Source: Eubacteriales bacterium (GTDB lineage Bacteria > Bacillota > Clostridia > Lachnospirales > Lachnospiraceae). From it: 64,000 nt of DNA. Under the pieces are notes generated by a model, which did not search any database, had not been told where the DNA came from, and saw only the letters and a list, made by a program, of their open reading frames with translations. Each line of letters opens with the position of its first letter. Position 1 is the stretch's first letter. Of the stretch, positions 51,225 to 64,000 are shown piece after piece. The stretch spans positions 124,001 through 188,000 of the forward strand of contig JAUNSC010000003.1 in assembly GCA_030539395.1 (NCBI GenBank). Reading direction: 5' to 3'. Position numbers and translations under genes: made by a program.

Positions 51225-52061
51225 ATGTTGGATTTAGGAAAAAAACAGACATTACAGATTATCAGAGAGACAGATTTTGGTGTATATCTTGCCCAGGAAG
51301 GAGAGGCACAGGAAAGAGTACTTCTTCCGGCAAAGGAAGTTCCGGAAGGGGCAGGAATTGGAACAGATTTAGAAGTATTTTTGTACAGGGATTCAAAAGA
51401 CCGGCTGATCGCAACAACAAAAGAGCCGCTTCTTACAATGGATGCACCGGCAGTCCTTCAGGTAAAAGAAGTGACAAAAATAGGGGCATTTCTGGACTGG
51501 GGGCTTCCCAAAGATCTCTTGCTGCCTTTTAAACAACAGACCAGAAAGGTCCGGGCCGGTGAATCGTGTCTGGTATCTCTTTATGTGGATAAGAGCAGCA
51601 GGCTTTGTGCTACAATGAATGTATATGAAAACCTTCGGACGGATTCTCCCTATAAAAAAGAAGATCATGTAACGGGAACTGTCTATCAGACCAGTGAACA
51701 GTTTGGAGTTTTTGTGGCAGTAGACAACAAGTATTCAGCTCTTATTCCGAGGAAGGACGCTGCCGGCAAATATCAGATTGGAGAGACGATACAGGCTCGG
51801 GTAACGGCAGTCAAATCGGATGGAAAACTGGATCTTTCCACCAGAGAAAAGGCATATCTGCAGATGGACGAAGATGCAGAGATGATCATGGGTGTGATAG
51901 AGGAATTTTCAGGGGTGCTTCCGTTTAATGACAAAGCATCGCCGGAAGTGATAAAAAGAGAATTCGGATTAAGTAAAAATGCCTTTAAACGCGGCGTTGG
52001 AAGACTCTTAAAAGAAGGAAGAATAGAAATAACAGAACATGCGATACGCAAAATAAAATAG
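51225..52061 (+). CDS. cvfB: CvfB-type S1-domain RNA-binding protein
   Basis: 278 residues. Three S1-like segments (about 1-65, 70-140, 143-210) precede a winged-helix C-terminus (about 220-278, PEVIKREFGLSKNAFKRGVGRLLKEGRIE). This layout is that of CvfB/YitL, a regulator of virulence or RNA metabolism in Firmicutes. AGGAGA precedes the ATG. The gap to the thioesterase gene is 27 bases. Confidence 0.9.
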   Translation: MLDLGKKQTLQIIRETDFGVYLAQEGEAQERVLLPAKEVPEGAGIGTDLEVFLYRDSKDRLIATTKEPLLTMDAPAVLQVKEVTKIGAFLDWGLPKDLLLPFKQQTRKVRAGESCLVSLYVDKSSRLCATMNVYENLRTDSPYKKEDHVTGTVYQTSEQFGVFVAVDNKYSALIPRKDAAGKYQIGETIQARVTAVKSDGKLDLSTREKAYLQMDEDAEMIMGVIEEFSGVLPFNDKASPEVIKREFGLSKNAFKRGVGRLLKEGRIEITEHAIRKIK

Positions 52062-52079
52062 GAATGGAGATGTTAAAAG

Positions 52080-52454
52080 ATGAAAAAAGTGATCATTACA
52101 GATAAAGCGCCGGCGGCGATCGGACCATATTCACAGGCAATAGAGGTAAACGGTCTTGTATATACTTCGGGAGTGATTCCGGTGGTACCATCTACAGGAG
52201 AGATACCGGAAGGGGTAGAGGCGCAGGCAAAGCAGGCGCTTACAAATCTTTCAAATCTGCTTCAGGCGGCAGGAACATCCATGGATAATGTGATCAAAAC
52301 AACAGTATTTATAAAAGAGATGAATGATTTTGGAAAAATCAACGAAATCTATTCCACCTTTTTTGGGGGTGCTTTTCCGGCAAGATCCTGTGTGGAAGTG
52401 GCAAGGCTGCCCAAAGATGTTTTGCTTGAGATAGAGGCAATTGCGGAGAAATGA
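52080..52454 (+). CDS. ridA: RidA family enamine/imine deaminase
   Basis: 124 residues. It hydrolyses reactive enamines and imines from amino acid metabolism. APAAIGPYSQAIEVNGLVYTSG, the FPARSCVEVARLPKD signature with the key Arg, and the LEIEAIA end are all present. It lies 18 bases after cvfB. Cytosolic trimer in the family. Confidence 0.95.
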   Translation: MKKVIITDKAPAAIGPYSQAIEVNGLVYTSGVIPVVPSTGEIPEGVEAQAKQALTNLSNLLQAAGTSMDNVIKTTVFIKEMNDFGKINEIYSTFFGGAFPARSCVEVARLPKDVLLEIEAIAEK

Positions 52455-52523
52455 TGTTACTGTTCACTACGGTCACAGCAGCGAGATGATTTCATGATTT
52501 TTGTGCAAGGCTTAAAAAAATAC

Positions 52524-52552
52524 TTGCAAATAATGGAAGAGTATGCTATACA
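52524..52552 (+). promoter_or_regulatory. Candidate promoter of the HPr-like gene
   Basis: TTGCAA at 52524-52529 and TATACA at 52547-52552 with 17-base spacing and an extended TGC before the -10. Confidence 0.55.
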
Positions 52553-52619
52553 GGTGGTGTACACGGAAAATGAATGTTGAGCAAATCATGCATGGAAGGC
52601 ATGAGGAAGGAGTATTAAA

Positions 52620-52853
52620 ATGAAAGTTCAGAACATTACAGATGTACCCAAGTTTTTTGAAGTTGTAGACAGCTGCAAAGGAAAAGTTGAACTGGTAACA
52701 GGTGAAGGTGACAGATTAAATCTTAAATCAAAACTCTGCCAGTATGTATCTTTGGCAAATATTTTCTCCGGCGGAGAGATTCCGGAACTGGAAATCATCG
52801 CTTACGAAAAAGAAGATATTGATAAGCTGATTTCTTTCATGATTCAGGGATAA
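52620..52853 (+). CDS. HPr-like protein without the phosphorylated His
   Basis: 77 residues. The pattern VELVTGEGDRLNLKSKLCQYVSLANIF, then LEIIAYEKEDIDKLISFM, fits the second half of the HPr fold, including the NLKS stretch around the regulatory Ser site. The usual N-terminal His motif of HPr is absent: no His occurs in the protein. It may be a regulatory HPr-fold protein rather than a phosphocarrier. AGGAAGGAG precedes the ATG. A strong hairpin follows before dnaE. Confidence 0.65.
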   Translation: MKVQNITDVPKFFEVVDSCKGKVELVTGEGDRLNLKSKLCQYVSLANIFSGGEIPELEIIAYEKEDIDKLISFMIQG

Positions 52854-52881
52854 TCGAAAAAATAAAATAGGTAGTGAAATG

Positions 52882-52932
52882 ACCGCCATAAAATGATATA
52901 CTGTGGTATATACATTTTAAGGCGGTTTTTTT
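52882..52932 (+). terminator. Long terminator-like hairpin directly before the dnaE start codon
   Basis: ACCGCC (52882-52887) pairs with GGCGGT (52921-52926), TAAAATG (52889-52895) with CATTTTA (52913-52919) and ATATAC (52896-52901) with GTATAT (52906-52911), loop TGTG. Seven T (52926-52932) lead straight into the ATG at 52933. The only AAGGCGG-like ribosome binding site is in the right arm. Confidence 0.8.
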
Positions 52933-57433
<4,501 letters not shown>

Positions 57434-57456
57434 AACAGAAGATGATGAGACAAAAA

Positions 57457-57488
57457 CGGCTGCCGCGGATTGTGGCAGCCGAATTTTA
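57457..57488 (+). terminator. Intrinsic terminator after pfkA
   Basis: An 8-bp stem (CGGCTGCC with GGCAGCCG) and a 9-base loop are followed by AATTTT. Confidence 0.8.
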
Positions 57489-57534
57489 TGGAGCAGAAAA
57501 TTTTGGCGGACGGATTTCTATATAAGGAGGAATC

Positions 57535-58317
57535 ATGATAAACAGTACTTCAAATAAGCAGATAAAAAATCTTATACAGCTGCAGGCAAAGTCTAAGGTC
57601 AGAAAAGAGCAGGGATTGTTTGTGACAGAAGGTATAAAAATGTACCGGGAGGTTCCTGAAAGAAGACTGATAAAAACCTATGTTTCCGAAAGCTTTTATA
57701 ATAAAGAAGAGAATAGAAAACTTCTGGAGGGGATTTCAGAAAGAAATCTGGAAATAGTAGCGGATCATGTATTTGAAGCAGCGGCAGATACGAAGACTCC
57801 CCAGGGAATTTTGTGCCTTGTAAAACAGGAAGAATATGTACTGGATGACATATTAAATGACAAAAAACCGCTCCTTCTTTTACTGGAGGATATCCAGGAT
57901 CCGGGTAATCTGGGGACAATTTTCCGTACAGCAGAAGGTGCCGGTATTACCGGGATCATTATGAGCAGCAAAACGGCAGATATTTATAATCCGAAAACAA
58001 TCCGCTCGACAATGGGATCACTTTATAGGATGCCTTTTTTGCAGGTGAAGGAATTTGAACCTGTACTGGACGAATTGAAAAAAAGAGAAATCCGTACTTA
58101 TGCGGCCCATTTGCAGGGAAGCGTGGATTATACGGCTGAGGACTATACAGGCGGAAGTGCATTCATGATAGGAAATGAGGGAAACGGACTGTCGGAAAAG
58201 CTGGCTTCACAGGCAGATGTATATATAAAAATTCCAATGTCCGGACAGCTGGAATCATTGAATGCAGCCATAGCAGCTGCAATACTTATGTTTGAGGCGC
58301 GCCGTCAGCGGGGATAG
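57535..58317 (+). CDS. TrmH/SpoU family RNA 2'-O-methyltransferase
   Basis: 260 residues. An N-terminal substrate-binding domain (about 1-100) precedes the SPOUT knot: DPGNLGTIFRTAEGAG, IGNEGNGLSE and IPMSGQLESLNAAIAAAI, the three family motifs that bind S-adenosylmethionine. It methylates a ribose in rRNA or tRNA; the exact site cannot be read. AAGGAGG precedes the ATG. It resembles YsgA/RlmB-type enzymes of Firmicutes. Confidence 0.92.
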   Translation: MINSTSNKQIKNLIQLQAKSKVRKEQGLFVTEGIKMYREVPERRLIKTYVSESFYNKEENRKLLEGISERNLEIVADHVFEAAADTKTPQGILCLVKQEEYVLDDILNDKKPLLLLLEDIQDPGNLGTIFRTAEGAGITGIIMSSKTADIYNPKTIRSTMGSLYRMPFLQVKEFEPVLDELKKREIRTYAAHLQGSVDYTAEDYTGGSAFMIGNEGNGLSEKLASQADVYIKIPMSGQLESLNAAIAAAILMFEARRQRG

Positions 58318-58347
58318 AACCTGTGTATTATTTTCGGAAACTGCCTG

Positions 58348-58376
58348 TTGACAAAAGTGATAAAGTATATTACAAT
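58348..58376 (+). promoter_or_regulatory. Promoter of the SleB-like hydrolase gene
   Basis: TTGACA at 58348-58353 and TACAAT at 58371-58376 with 17-base spacing. The leader is about 90 bases and AT-rich. Confidence 0.65.
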
Positions 58377-58475
58377 GTTTGCGTAACAAAAGTTAACAAA
58401 TTTGTAATAATTAGAAGTATTTTGACAAAAAAGTGTAAAAAATATTGAATTTTGTCGAATTGCCAGGAGGTAGTA

Positions 58476-59879
58476 ATGAAGAAAAGAACGTTAAAGACAA
58501 TTTGCTGTACGGTATCAGCGTTGACGATCACTGCGGTTAGCGCAGGCGCTGTTTTGGCAGCACCTGTGTCGGGTAATAATAAATGTGGCGGTAAAAATAT
58601 TGCAGTTGCCGATGTGGAAAATGAACTGTTGATCAGGGAAACAGCATCTGCTACCGGAGAAGTAGTGGGATATCTTCCGAAAGCTGCAGGCATGATCGTT
58701 GAGAGCATGAATGAAAAATGGTCAAAAATCAGATCCGGAAATATTTCCGGATATGTAAAAACGGATTATCTGGCCACCGGAGAAGAAGCGGAAGAATTTA
58801 AAAACACATATGGAGTCATGGGCGCGGTTGCAGCTTGGGATGGCGTAAAAGTATTTTCTGATTATGAAGATACATCTTCTATTATCGGTACCCTCGACGA
58901 AGGAGAAGGATTTGAAGTGGCAGGAAGTACGAATAACTGGGTTGAAGTCGTGCTTTCGGATGAAAGTATTGGATATGTCGCATTAGAAGATGTAGAGATG
59001 ACATTGGTGCTTGATACAGCGGTTTCTGTAGATGAATATGCCGGAGATACGGCTTCCGATACACAGGAAGAGGCGGATACTGATCAGGTGGTTTATGAAA
59101 GCGAACAGCCGGTTCAGGAGCCTGTATCGGAATATACTGAATATGAGGCACCGCAGACAGAAGCTTATGTGGCTGAAACGGAAGCTTCTTATACAGATGA
59201 TTCTTATACGGACGATTCTTATACGGATGCCGGAGAAGATACAACAGGTACAGAAGATTATTCGGATGCATCAGATGATTCCCAGGAAGAAGATAATACA
59301 GGATTAGAGATAACTGATACGACAGATACAGCGGATACTGAAGGGGATACGTCGGACGGAGAGTATTATGAAGAAGAAGGTACATACGAGACCGAAGTTA
59401 TTGATGAGACAGTAACAGCAAATGAATATAATGCTGCATTATATGATGCGGATACGACAGTGGACAACGATGGACTGACAGATGATGAGTATATTGATCC
59501 GGAAACAGAGGCAGCAGATGATACTGCTTCTACCGCATCTTACAGTGCAGATGATGCATCTCTTCTGGCAGCATTGATTTATTGTGAGGCAGGAAATCAG
59601 AGTGAAGAAGGAAAAATTGCGGTAGGACAGGTTGTTATGAACCGTGTGGAAAGTGATTCCTTTGCAAACTCTGTCCGGGATGTTATTTATGAGTCCGGCC
59701 AGTTTACACCGGCAATGAGCGGATGGCTTGATCAGGTACTTGCAAGCGGAGAGACACCGTCTTCCTGCTATGATGCGGCTGTGGCTGCTTTGAACGGTGA
59801 AGGTACGGTAGGAGATGCACTGTACTTTAATGGCGGTTCAGGTCAGGGACAGCAGATTGGAGATCATCAGTTTTATTAA
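58476..59879 (+). CDS. Secreted SleB-like cell wall hydrolase with two SH3-like domains
   Basis: 467 residues. A signal peptide (about 1-29) is followed by two SH3-like wall-binding segments (about 42-105 and 115-175), a long linker rich in Asp, Thr, Glu and Tyr (about 185-350, with TDDSY repeats), and a C-terminal hydrolase_2 domain (about 360-467: LLAALIYCEAGNQSEEGKIAVGQVVMNRV, GQFTPAMSGW, ALYFNGGSGQG). SleB-type enzymes are lytic transglycosylases used in spore cortex breakdown, and similar domains act on the vegetative wall. Start at 58476 with AGGAGG 5 bases upstream gives the signal peptide. Confidence 0.9.
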   Translation: MKKRTLKTICCTVSALTITAVSAGAVLAAPVSGNNKCGGKNIAVADVENELLIRETASATGEVVGYLPKAAGMIVESMNEKWSKIRSGNISGYVKTDYLATGEEAEEFKNTYGVMGAVAAWDGVKVFSDYEDTSSIIGTLDEGEGFEVAGSTNNWVEVVLSDESIGYVALEDVEMTLVLDTAVSVDEYAGDTASDTQEEADTDQVVYESEQPVQEPVSEYTEYEAPQTEAYVAETEASYTDDSYTDDSYTDAGEDTTGTEDYSDASDDSQEEDNTGLEITDTTDTADTEGDTSDGEYYEEEGTYETEVIDETVTANEYNAALYDADTTVDNDGLTDDEYIDPETEAADDTASTASYSADDASLLAALIYCEAGNQSEEGKIAVGQVVMNRVESDSFANSVRDVIYESGQFTPAMSGWLDQVLASGETPSSCYDAAVAALNGEGTVGDALYFNGGSGQGQQIGDHQFY

Positions 59880-59895
59880 AAACAGAAATTATTTG

Positions 59896-59923
59896 GGCTG
59901 TGGTTTTTACCGCAGCCTTTTTT
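59896..59923 (+). terminator. Intrinsic terminator after the SleB-like gene
   Basis: A 7-bp stem (GGCTGTG with CGCAGCC, one G-U pair) is followed by six T. Confidence 0.85.
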
Positions 59924-59962
59924 GTCTCACAGGAAATTCTTTCGGATTTCCTGTGAGACAAA
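59921..59962. repeat. Perfect 17-bp inverted repeat, second (bidirectional) terminator or intergenic repeat
   Basis: TTTGTCTCACAGGAAAT (59921-59937) and its reverse complement (59946-59962) are separated by 8 bases. T runs on the left and A runs on the right allow termination in either direction. The following stretch to about 60025, CGCTCCGCGGGG and onward, looks like part of a longer intergenic unit. Confidence 0.8.
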
Positions 59963-60029
59963 AAACGCTCCGCGGGGATGCGCAATAGCAAAATTCCTGT
60001 TCCACGAAAATCATTTTATTTAAAAACAG

Positions 60030-60058
60030 TTTACCTGAGAAATACTTTAGTGTATAAT
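60030..60058 (+). promoter_or_regulatory. Promoter of the nfeD-SPFH genes
   Basis: TTTACC at 60030-60035 and TATAAT at 60053-60058 with 17-base spacing and an extended TG. Confidence 0.6.
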
Positions 60059-60111
60059 ATTTTTTGTAATAATTGAGTATTCTGTTATTGAAGATAGAAA
60101 GGGGAGCTGCT

Positions 60112-60546
60112 ATGGAACCGATGTATTGGCTGATATTGTTTATCATTCTGCTGATCATTGAACTGCTCACGATGGGACTTACAACAATCTGGTTTGCGGG
60201 CGGCGCAATGGCCGCAATGGCGGCAAATCTTCTGGGGGCAAATATCTGGGTCCAGATGATTGTTTTTTTGGCCATTTCTTTTGTATTGCTGATGTTCACG
60301 CGGCCCTTTGCGGCGAAATATATTAATGGCGGAAAAGTTAAAACCAACCTGGATGAGCTGATTGGGAAAGAAGCAGTGGTAATAGAGCCGATTGATAATT
60401 TAAATGGGACTGGCAGGGTGCTGCTGAAAGGACTTGAGTGGACTGCAAGGACAGAAAAGGCGGATATGATAATTGAAAAAGAAAGTATTGTGGATATACT
60501 GAAGATAGAAGGCGTAAAACTGATAGTAAAGGAAAAAGGAGAGTAA
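60112..60546 (+). CDS. NfeD-like membrane protein
   Basis: 144 residues. Two to three membrane segments (about 4-75) precede an OB-fold domain (about 85-140, ELIGKEAVVIEPIDNLNGTGRVLLKGLEWTAR). It is the short NfeD1b form that pairs with SPFH proteins in membrane microdomains. Start at 60112 with AAAGGGGAG upstream; the ATG at 60073 is too far from that site. The SPFH gene follows after two bases. Confidence 0.92.
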   Translation: MEPMYWLILFIILLIIELLTMGLTTIWFAGGAMAAMAANLLGANIWVQMIVFLAISFVLLMFTRPFAAKYINGGKVKTNLDELIGKEAVVIEPIDNLNGTGRVLLKGLEWTARTEKADMIIEKESIVDILKIEGVKLIVKEKGE

Positions 60547-60548
60547 AA

Positions 60549-61475
60549 ATGAACAATTATCTGTGGATTATTCTGGTAGTTATTATCTTGTTGATTCTTG
60601 CGGCGAATGTAAGAGTAGTGCCGCAGGCACATGCCATGGTCATTGAGAGGCTGGGCGGTTACCGCGCGACCTGGGGAGTAGGTATCCATTTTAAAGTACC
60701 GATTCTTGACCGTGTGGCAAAGAGGGTACTTTTAAAGGAGCAGGTTGTTGATTTCCCGCCGCAGCCGGTTATCACAAAAGATAATGTAACCATGCAGATC
60801 GATACGGTCGTTTTTTTCCAGATTACAGATCCGAAACTGTATGCGTATGGTGTGGAAAATCCGATCATGGCGATTGAAAACCTGACGGCAACCACTCTTC
60901 GAAACATTATTGGTGATCTGGAATTGGATGAAACGCTGACTTCCAGAGAAACGATCAATACAAAGATGAGAGCATCTCTTGACATTGCAACAGACCCGTG
61001 GGGAATCAAGGTGAACCGTGTGGAACTGAAGAACATTATTCCGCCGGCAGCCATTCAGGAAGCCATGGAGAAACAGATGAAAGCCGAGCGTGAACGCCGT
61101 GAGACGATTCTGGTGGCAGAGGGTGAAAAGAAATCGGCTATTCTGATTGCGGAAGGTAAGAAGCAGTCTATCATTCTGGATGCGGAAGCGTCAAAGCAGG
61201 CAGCTATTTTGAAAGCAGAAGCAGAAAAAGAAAAGATGATCAAAGAGGCAGAAGGTCAGGCAGAGGCTATTTTGAAGGTGCAGCAGGCAAATGCGGATGG
61301 TATCCGCTTCCTGAAAGAAGCCGGAGCAGATTCCAGTGTACTTGCGCTTAAGAGCTTTGAAGCCATGACAAAGGTGGCGGACGGAAAATCTACCAAGATT
61401 ATTATTCCGTCTGATATGCAGAATATGGCATCACTGGTTACTGCAGCAGCAGAGATCGCAAAAGAAAGTAAATAA
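60549..61475 (+). CDS. qmcA: SPFH/band 7 membrane protein, QmcA type
   Basis: 308 residues. One N-terminal membrane segment (about 4-22) is followed by the SPFH domain (VPQAHAMVIERLGGYRATWGVGIHFKVP) and a long Ala/Glu/Lys coiled coil (about 180-245). The C-terminal part (LKSFEAMTKVADGKSTKIIIPSD) is typical of stomatin-like proteins. It likely forms oligomeric scaffolds at the membrane with NfeD. AAGGAGAG precedes the ATG. Confidence 0.94.
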   Translation: MNNYLWIILVVIILLILAANVRVVPQAHAMVIERLGGYRATWGVGIHFKVPILDRVAKRVLLKEQVVDFPPQPVITKDNVTMQIDTVVFFQITDPKLYAYGVENPIMAIENLTATTLRNIIGDLELDETLTSRETINTKMRASLDIATDPWGIKVNRVELKNIIPPAAIQEAMEKQMKAERERRETILVAEGEKKSAILIAEGKKQSIILDAEASKQAAILKAEAEKEKMIKEAEGQAEAILKVQQANADGIRFLKEAGADSSVLALKSFEAMTKVADGKSTKIIIPSDMQNMASLVTAAAEIAKESK

Positions 61476-61511
61476 AATGGCGGGGACATCCGCCTGAGGA
61501 GAGGACGTATT

Positions 61512-62504
61512 ATGGAAAGCTTAAAAGGACGCAATTTTTTGACATTAAAAGATTTTACACCGGAAGAGATCACATACATGCTGGATCTTGCAGCAGATTT
61601 GAAGGATAAGAAAAAGAAAGGGATTCCGGTTGACACTTTAAGAGGAAAGAATGTGGCACTGATTTTTGAAAAGACCAGCACACGTACGCGCTGTTCTTTT
61701 GAGGTGGCAGCTCATGATCTGGGCATGGGAACCACCTATCTTGAACCGACAGGCTCACAGATTGGAAAAAAGGAGAGCATTGCTGATACGGCGCGTGTTC
61801 TTGGCAGAATGTATGAGGGAATCGAATATCGTGGCTTCGGTCAGGAAATTGTGGAAGAACTGGCAAAGCATGCCGGTGTTCCGGTATGGAACGGACTGAC
61901 AAATGAATTTCATCCTACGCAGATGCTGGCAGACTTGCTGACAATCCGGGAGCATTTTGGAGATTTGAAAGGCCGGAAGCTGGTTTATATGGGAGATGCC
62001 AGATACAATATGGGTAATTCTTTAATGATCGCCTGCACAAAGATGGGAATGCATTTTGTGGCATGTACGACAAAGAAATATTTCCCGGAAGAGGAACTTG
62101 TAAAGTTATGCGAGAGTTATGCACAGCAGTCCGGTGGTTCTGTTACATTGACGGAAGATGTGAAAACAGGAACGGCTGATGCGGATGTGGTCTACACAGA
62201 TGTATGGGTATCTATGGGTGAACCGGATGAAATATGGGAAGAACGCATCAGAGAGCTTTCTCCTTACAAGGTTACAAAAGAAGTAATGGAAAATGCAGGA
62301 GAGAAGGCGATCTTTCTTCACTGCCTGCCGGCATTTCATGACCTGAAGACCAGGATTGGCAAAGAGATGTATGAACGCTTTGGTGTGACTGATATGGAAG
62401 TGACGGACGAAGTATTCGAATCTGCCCAGTCCAGGGTATTTGATGAGGCTGAGAACAGAATGCATACGATTAAAGCTGTTATGGCAGCTACGTTGGGAGC
62501 ATAA
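61512..62504 (+). CDS. argF: Ornithine carbamoyltransferase
   Basis: 330 residues. It makes citrulline from ornithine and carbamoyl phosphate. [13 protein letters not shown] (carbamoyl phosphate site), [27 protein letters not shown] (SMG loop that selects ornithine) and HCLPAFHD are present. Without other arg or arc genes nearby, I cannot tell whether it serves synthesis or the arginine deiminase route. GAGGAGAGG precedes the ATG. birA follows after 6 bases. Confidence 0.95.
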   Translation: MESLKGRNFLTLKDFTPEEITYMLDLAADLKDKKKKGIPVDTLRGKNVALIFEKTSTRTRCSFEVAAHDLGMGTTYLEPTGSQIGKKESIADTARVLGRMYEGIEYRGFGQEIVEELAKHAGVPVWNGLTNEFHPTQMLADLLTIREHFGDLKGRKLVYMGDARYNMGNSLMIACTKMGMHFVACTTKKYFPEEELVKLCESYAQQSGGSVTLTEDVKTGTADADVVYTDVWVSMGEPDEIWEERIRELSPYKVTKEVMENAGEKAIFLHCLPAFHDLKTRIGKEMYERFGVTDMEVTDEVFESAQSRVFDEAENRMHTIKAVMAATLGA

Positions 62505-62510
62505 AATCAT

Positions 62511-63491
62511 ATGAAAAGTAAAATTCTGAGTATACTTCGCAACCGGGAGGGGTATGTGTCCGGTCAGGAACTGTGTGAGCAGTTTGAAGTGACAAGAACA
62601 GCTATATGGAAAGGTATCAAACAACTGAAAGAGGATGGTTACGTGATTGAGGCGGTACAGAACAAAGGGTACCGCCTCACCGGATATCCGGATGTTATAT
62701 CAAAGGCGGAATTGGAAAGCCGCATGGACACCAGATGGGCAGGCCGGGAAGTAGTTTATTTTTATGAGACAGATTCAACCAATAATGATGCAAAAAAACT
62801 GGCAGAAGGAGGAGCGAAGGAAGGAACCCTTGTAGTGGCGGATTTTCAGGGAAAGGGAAAAGGCCGCAGAGGACGCGCCTGGGTAACACCTCATAAAGCT
62901 GCCATTGCCATGAGCATTATTGTCAGACCGCAGATACGGCCGGAAAAGGCGTCCATGATGACGCTGGTCATCGGTATGGCGGCAGCCCGTGCCATTCAGA
63001 AAAACACAGGATTGGATGCTAAGATAAAATGGCCCAATGATGTGGTGGTAAACGGAAAAAAAGTTTCCGGAACCCTGACAGAGATGAGTATGGAAATGGA
63101 AGGAATCCATTATGTAGTGATTGGGACAGGCATTAATGCCAATGTTGCAGAATTTCCGGAGGAATTAAGAGACATAGCGACATCCCTGATGCTGGAAACG
63201 GGGAAAATGGCAGATCGGGCAGCTGTCATCTGCGATACCATGAAATATTTTGAAGAATATTATGAAAAATTCATGCAGACGCAGGATATGACTTACTTAC
63301 AGGAGGACTACAGCAGACTCCTGGCAAATATGGACCGTCAGGTACGGGTGTTGGAACCGGGGAATGAATTTGACGGTGTGGCAAGGGGAATTGATGAACT
63401 GGGACAGCTTCTGGTTGAGACGGAAGATGGTACGGTAAAGAAAATATATGCCGGAGAGGTTTCGGTGAGAGGAATATACAATTATGTATGA
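62511..63491 (+). CDS. birA: Biotin--protein ligase with repressor domain
   Basis: 326 residues. An N-terminal winged helix (GYVSGQELCEQFEVTRTAIWKGIKQL) precedes the ligase domain (TDSTNNDAKKLAEGG, GKGRRGRAWVTP biotin loop, KWPNDVVVNGKK) and a C-terminal SH3-like domain (DGVARGIDELGQLLVE). It joins biotin to carboxylase subunits and represses biotin genes as in Bacillus. No BirA operator is evident in the window. It overlaps the next gene by 8 bases. Confidence 0.96.
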   Translation: MKSKILSILRNREGYVSGQELCEQFEVTRTAIWKGIKQLKEDGYVIEAVQNKGYRLTGYPDVISKAELESRMDTRWAGREVVYFYETDSTNNDAKKLAEGGAKEGTLVVADFQGKGKGRRGRAWVTPHKAAIAMSIIVRPQIRPEKASMMTLVIGMAAARAIQKNTGLDAKIKWPNDVVVNGKKVSGTLTEMSMEMEGIHYVVIGTGINANVAEFPEELRDIATSLMLETGKMADRAAVICDTMKYFEEYYEKFMQTQDMTYLQEDYSRLLANMDRQVRVLEPGNEFDGVARGIDELGQLLVETEDGTVKKIYAGEVSVRGIYNYV

Positions 63492-63810
63492 TCAGAATAT
63501 TGTGCTCTGCGGGGCCAATGCGTATAATGAGAAATTTTATTTGAATGAAGATTTTACTTCTCTTCCTGACAGGGTAAAGGATGAGCTGAAAATTATGTGT
63601 GTATTATATACCCAGGATGTGGGAGGTATCCTGACACTGGAGTTTGATGAGGAGGGAAACCTGAATTTTCATACAGAGGCAGCATCTGACGATTTTTCTT
63701 ATGATGAAATCGGAAGCGTGCTGAAGATCCGGGAGATTCAGAGAAATAAAGCGGAACTTCTGGAGTCACTGGAAACATATTATCGCGTTTTCTTTATGCA
63801 GGAGCAATAG
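63484..63810 (+). CDS. DUF6145 family protein
   Basis: 108 residues, acidic, no membrane segment. It starts in the end of birA (8-base overlap) and lies two bases before the dus gene. The block NIVLCGANAYNEKFYLNEDF and the end YYRVFFMQEQ match a small Clostridia family of unknown function (DUF6145) that often sits between birA and dusB. It is therefore probably cotranscribed with both. Confidence 0.8.
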   Translation: MYDQNIVLCGANAYNEKFYLNEDFTSLPDRVKDELKIMCVLYTQDVGGILTLEFDEEGNLNFHTEAASDDFSYDEIGSVLKIREIQRNKAELLESLETYYRVFFMQEQ

Positions 63811-63812
63811 AT

Positions 63813-64000
63813 ATGAAATGGAAGATTGGAAATGTTGAATTGCCGAACCGATATATATTGGCTCCCATGGCAGGCGTTACAGACCTGCCATTTCGTTTGC
63901 TTTGCAGTGAGATGGGAGCAGGGCTTTTGAGCATGGAGATGATCAGCGCTAAAGCGATTACTTTCCACAATAAAAATACAGAGCGGCTTATGGAGATTGC
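63813..64000 (+). CDS. dusB: tRNA-dihydrouridine synthase, 3' end outside window
   Basis: The first 62 codons are visible and the gene runs off the right edge. NRYILAPMAGVTDLPFRLLCSE is the FMN-binding start of the Dus family, which reduces uridine to dihydrouridine in tRNA. The following MGAGLLSMEMISAKAI fits DusB. AGGAG lies upstream of the ATG. The visible part is too short to exclude another Dus subgroup. Confidence 0.9.
   Translation, partial: MKWKIGNVELPNRYILAPMAGVTDLPFRLLCSEMGAGLLSMEMISAKAITFHNKNTERLMEI

Noticed and set aside
59907-60689. Minus-strand 260-codon frame over nfeD
   Set aside because: It covers the clear nfeD and SPFH genes on the plus strand and reads through a bidirectional terminator.

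Overview
The window reads as a chromosomal segment of a Gram-positive, probably spore-forming Clostridia of the family Lachnospiraceae. The evidence is a DnaD/DnaI-type helicase loading pair, a GlgC/GlgD pair, SpoVG, a SpoVT-like regulator, a single-chain PurL of about 1275 residues, a DUF6145 protein, BspA-like leucine-rich surface proteins, strong AGGAGG ribosome binding sites and moderate to low GC. I cannot name a species.

Region by region. (1) 1-10.1 kb: a same-strand run of envelope genes (a YARHG-domain protein open at the window edge, an anchored acidic protein, a cell-wall amidase, a CPBP membrane protease, signal peptidase I), then M18 aminopeptidase, a PduL-type phosphotransacylase and PurL. 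(2) 10.2-12.1 kb: a secreted alpha/beta hydrolase between two terminators, then about 490 bases without genes. (3) 12.1-15.5 kb: a degenerate Y1-transposase-like protein followed by an SbcD-like nuclease and a short SbcC/YhaN-like ATPase. (4) 15.5-20.4 kb, minus strand: PRPP synthetase, DnaI, DnaD and MurC. The dnaD-murC gap carries two tandem DnaA-box clusters. (5) 20.6-33.6 kb: glgC-glgD-spoVG, exonuclease III, kduI, cardiolipin synthase, an AI-2E-type transporter, pth, mfd and a PrsA-like lipoprotein. (6) 33.7-40.6 kb: a small exported protein with two arylsulfate-sulfotransferase-like proteins, a SpoVT-like regulator whose ribosome binding site lies in a hairpin, and pncB.

(7) 40.7-50.4 kb: an integrated genomic island. 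A complete tRNA-Gln(CTG) lies at the left end. The last 48 bases of that tRNA are repeated exactly at 50337-50384, with an excisionase and a tyrosine integrase near the right end. Cargo includes an RtcB RNA-ligase unit with its own palindrome-overlapped promoter and a candidate 26-residue leader peptide, an XRE regulator with a divergent promoter, a frameshifted BspA-like protein, a second YARHG protein, a DUF932 protein, a truncated YqaJ gene and a MntA/HepT toxin-antitoxin pair with a palindromic operator. No conjugation or phage structural genes are visible, so it looks like a partly decayed element. A perfect 34-bp inverted repeat sits on the right attachment site.

(8) 50.4-64 kb: housekeeping genes: acyl-ACP thioesterase, CvfB, RidA, an HPr-like protein, dnaE (start codon abutting a terminator-like hairpin), pfkA, a TrmH/SpoU methyltransferase, a SleB-like cell wall hydrolase, NfeD and SPFH membrane proteins, argF, birA, a DUF6145 protein and the start of a dusB-like gene.

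The parts most worth follow-up are the autonomous rtcB unit inside a tRNA-integrated island that also carries a HEPN toxin, the transposase-like/SbcD/SbcC-like trio, the DnaA-box arrays beside dnaD-dnaI, and the hairpins covering the ribosome binding sites of the spoVT-like gene and dnaE.
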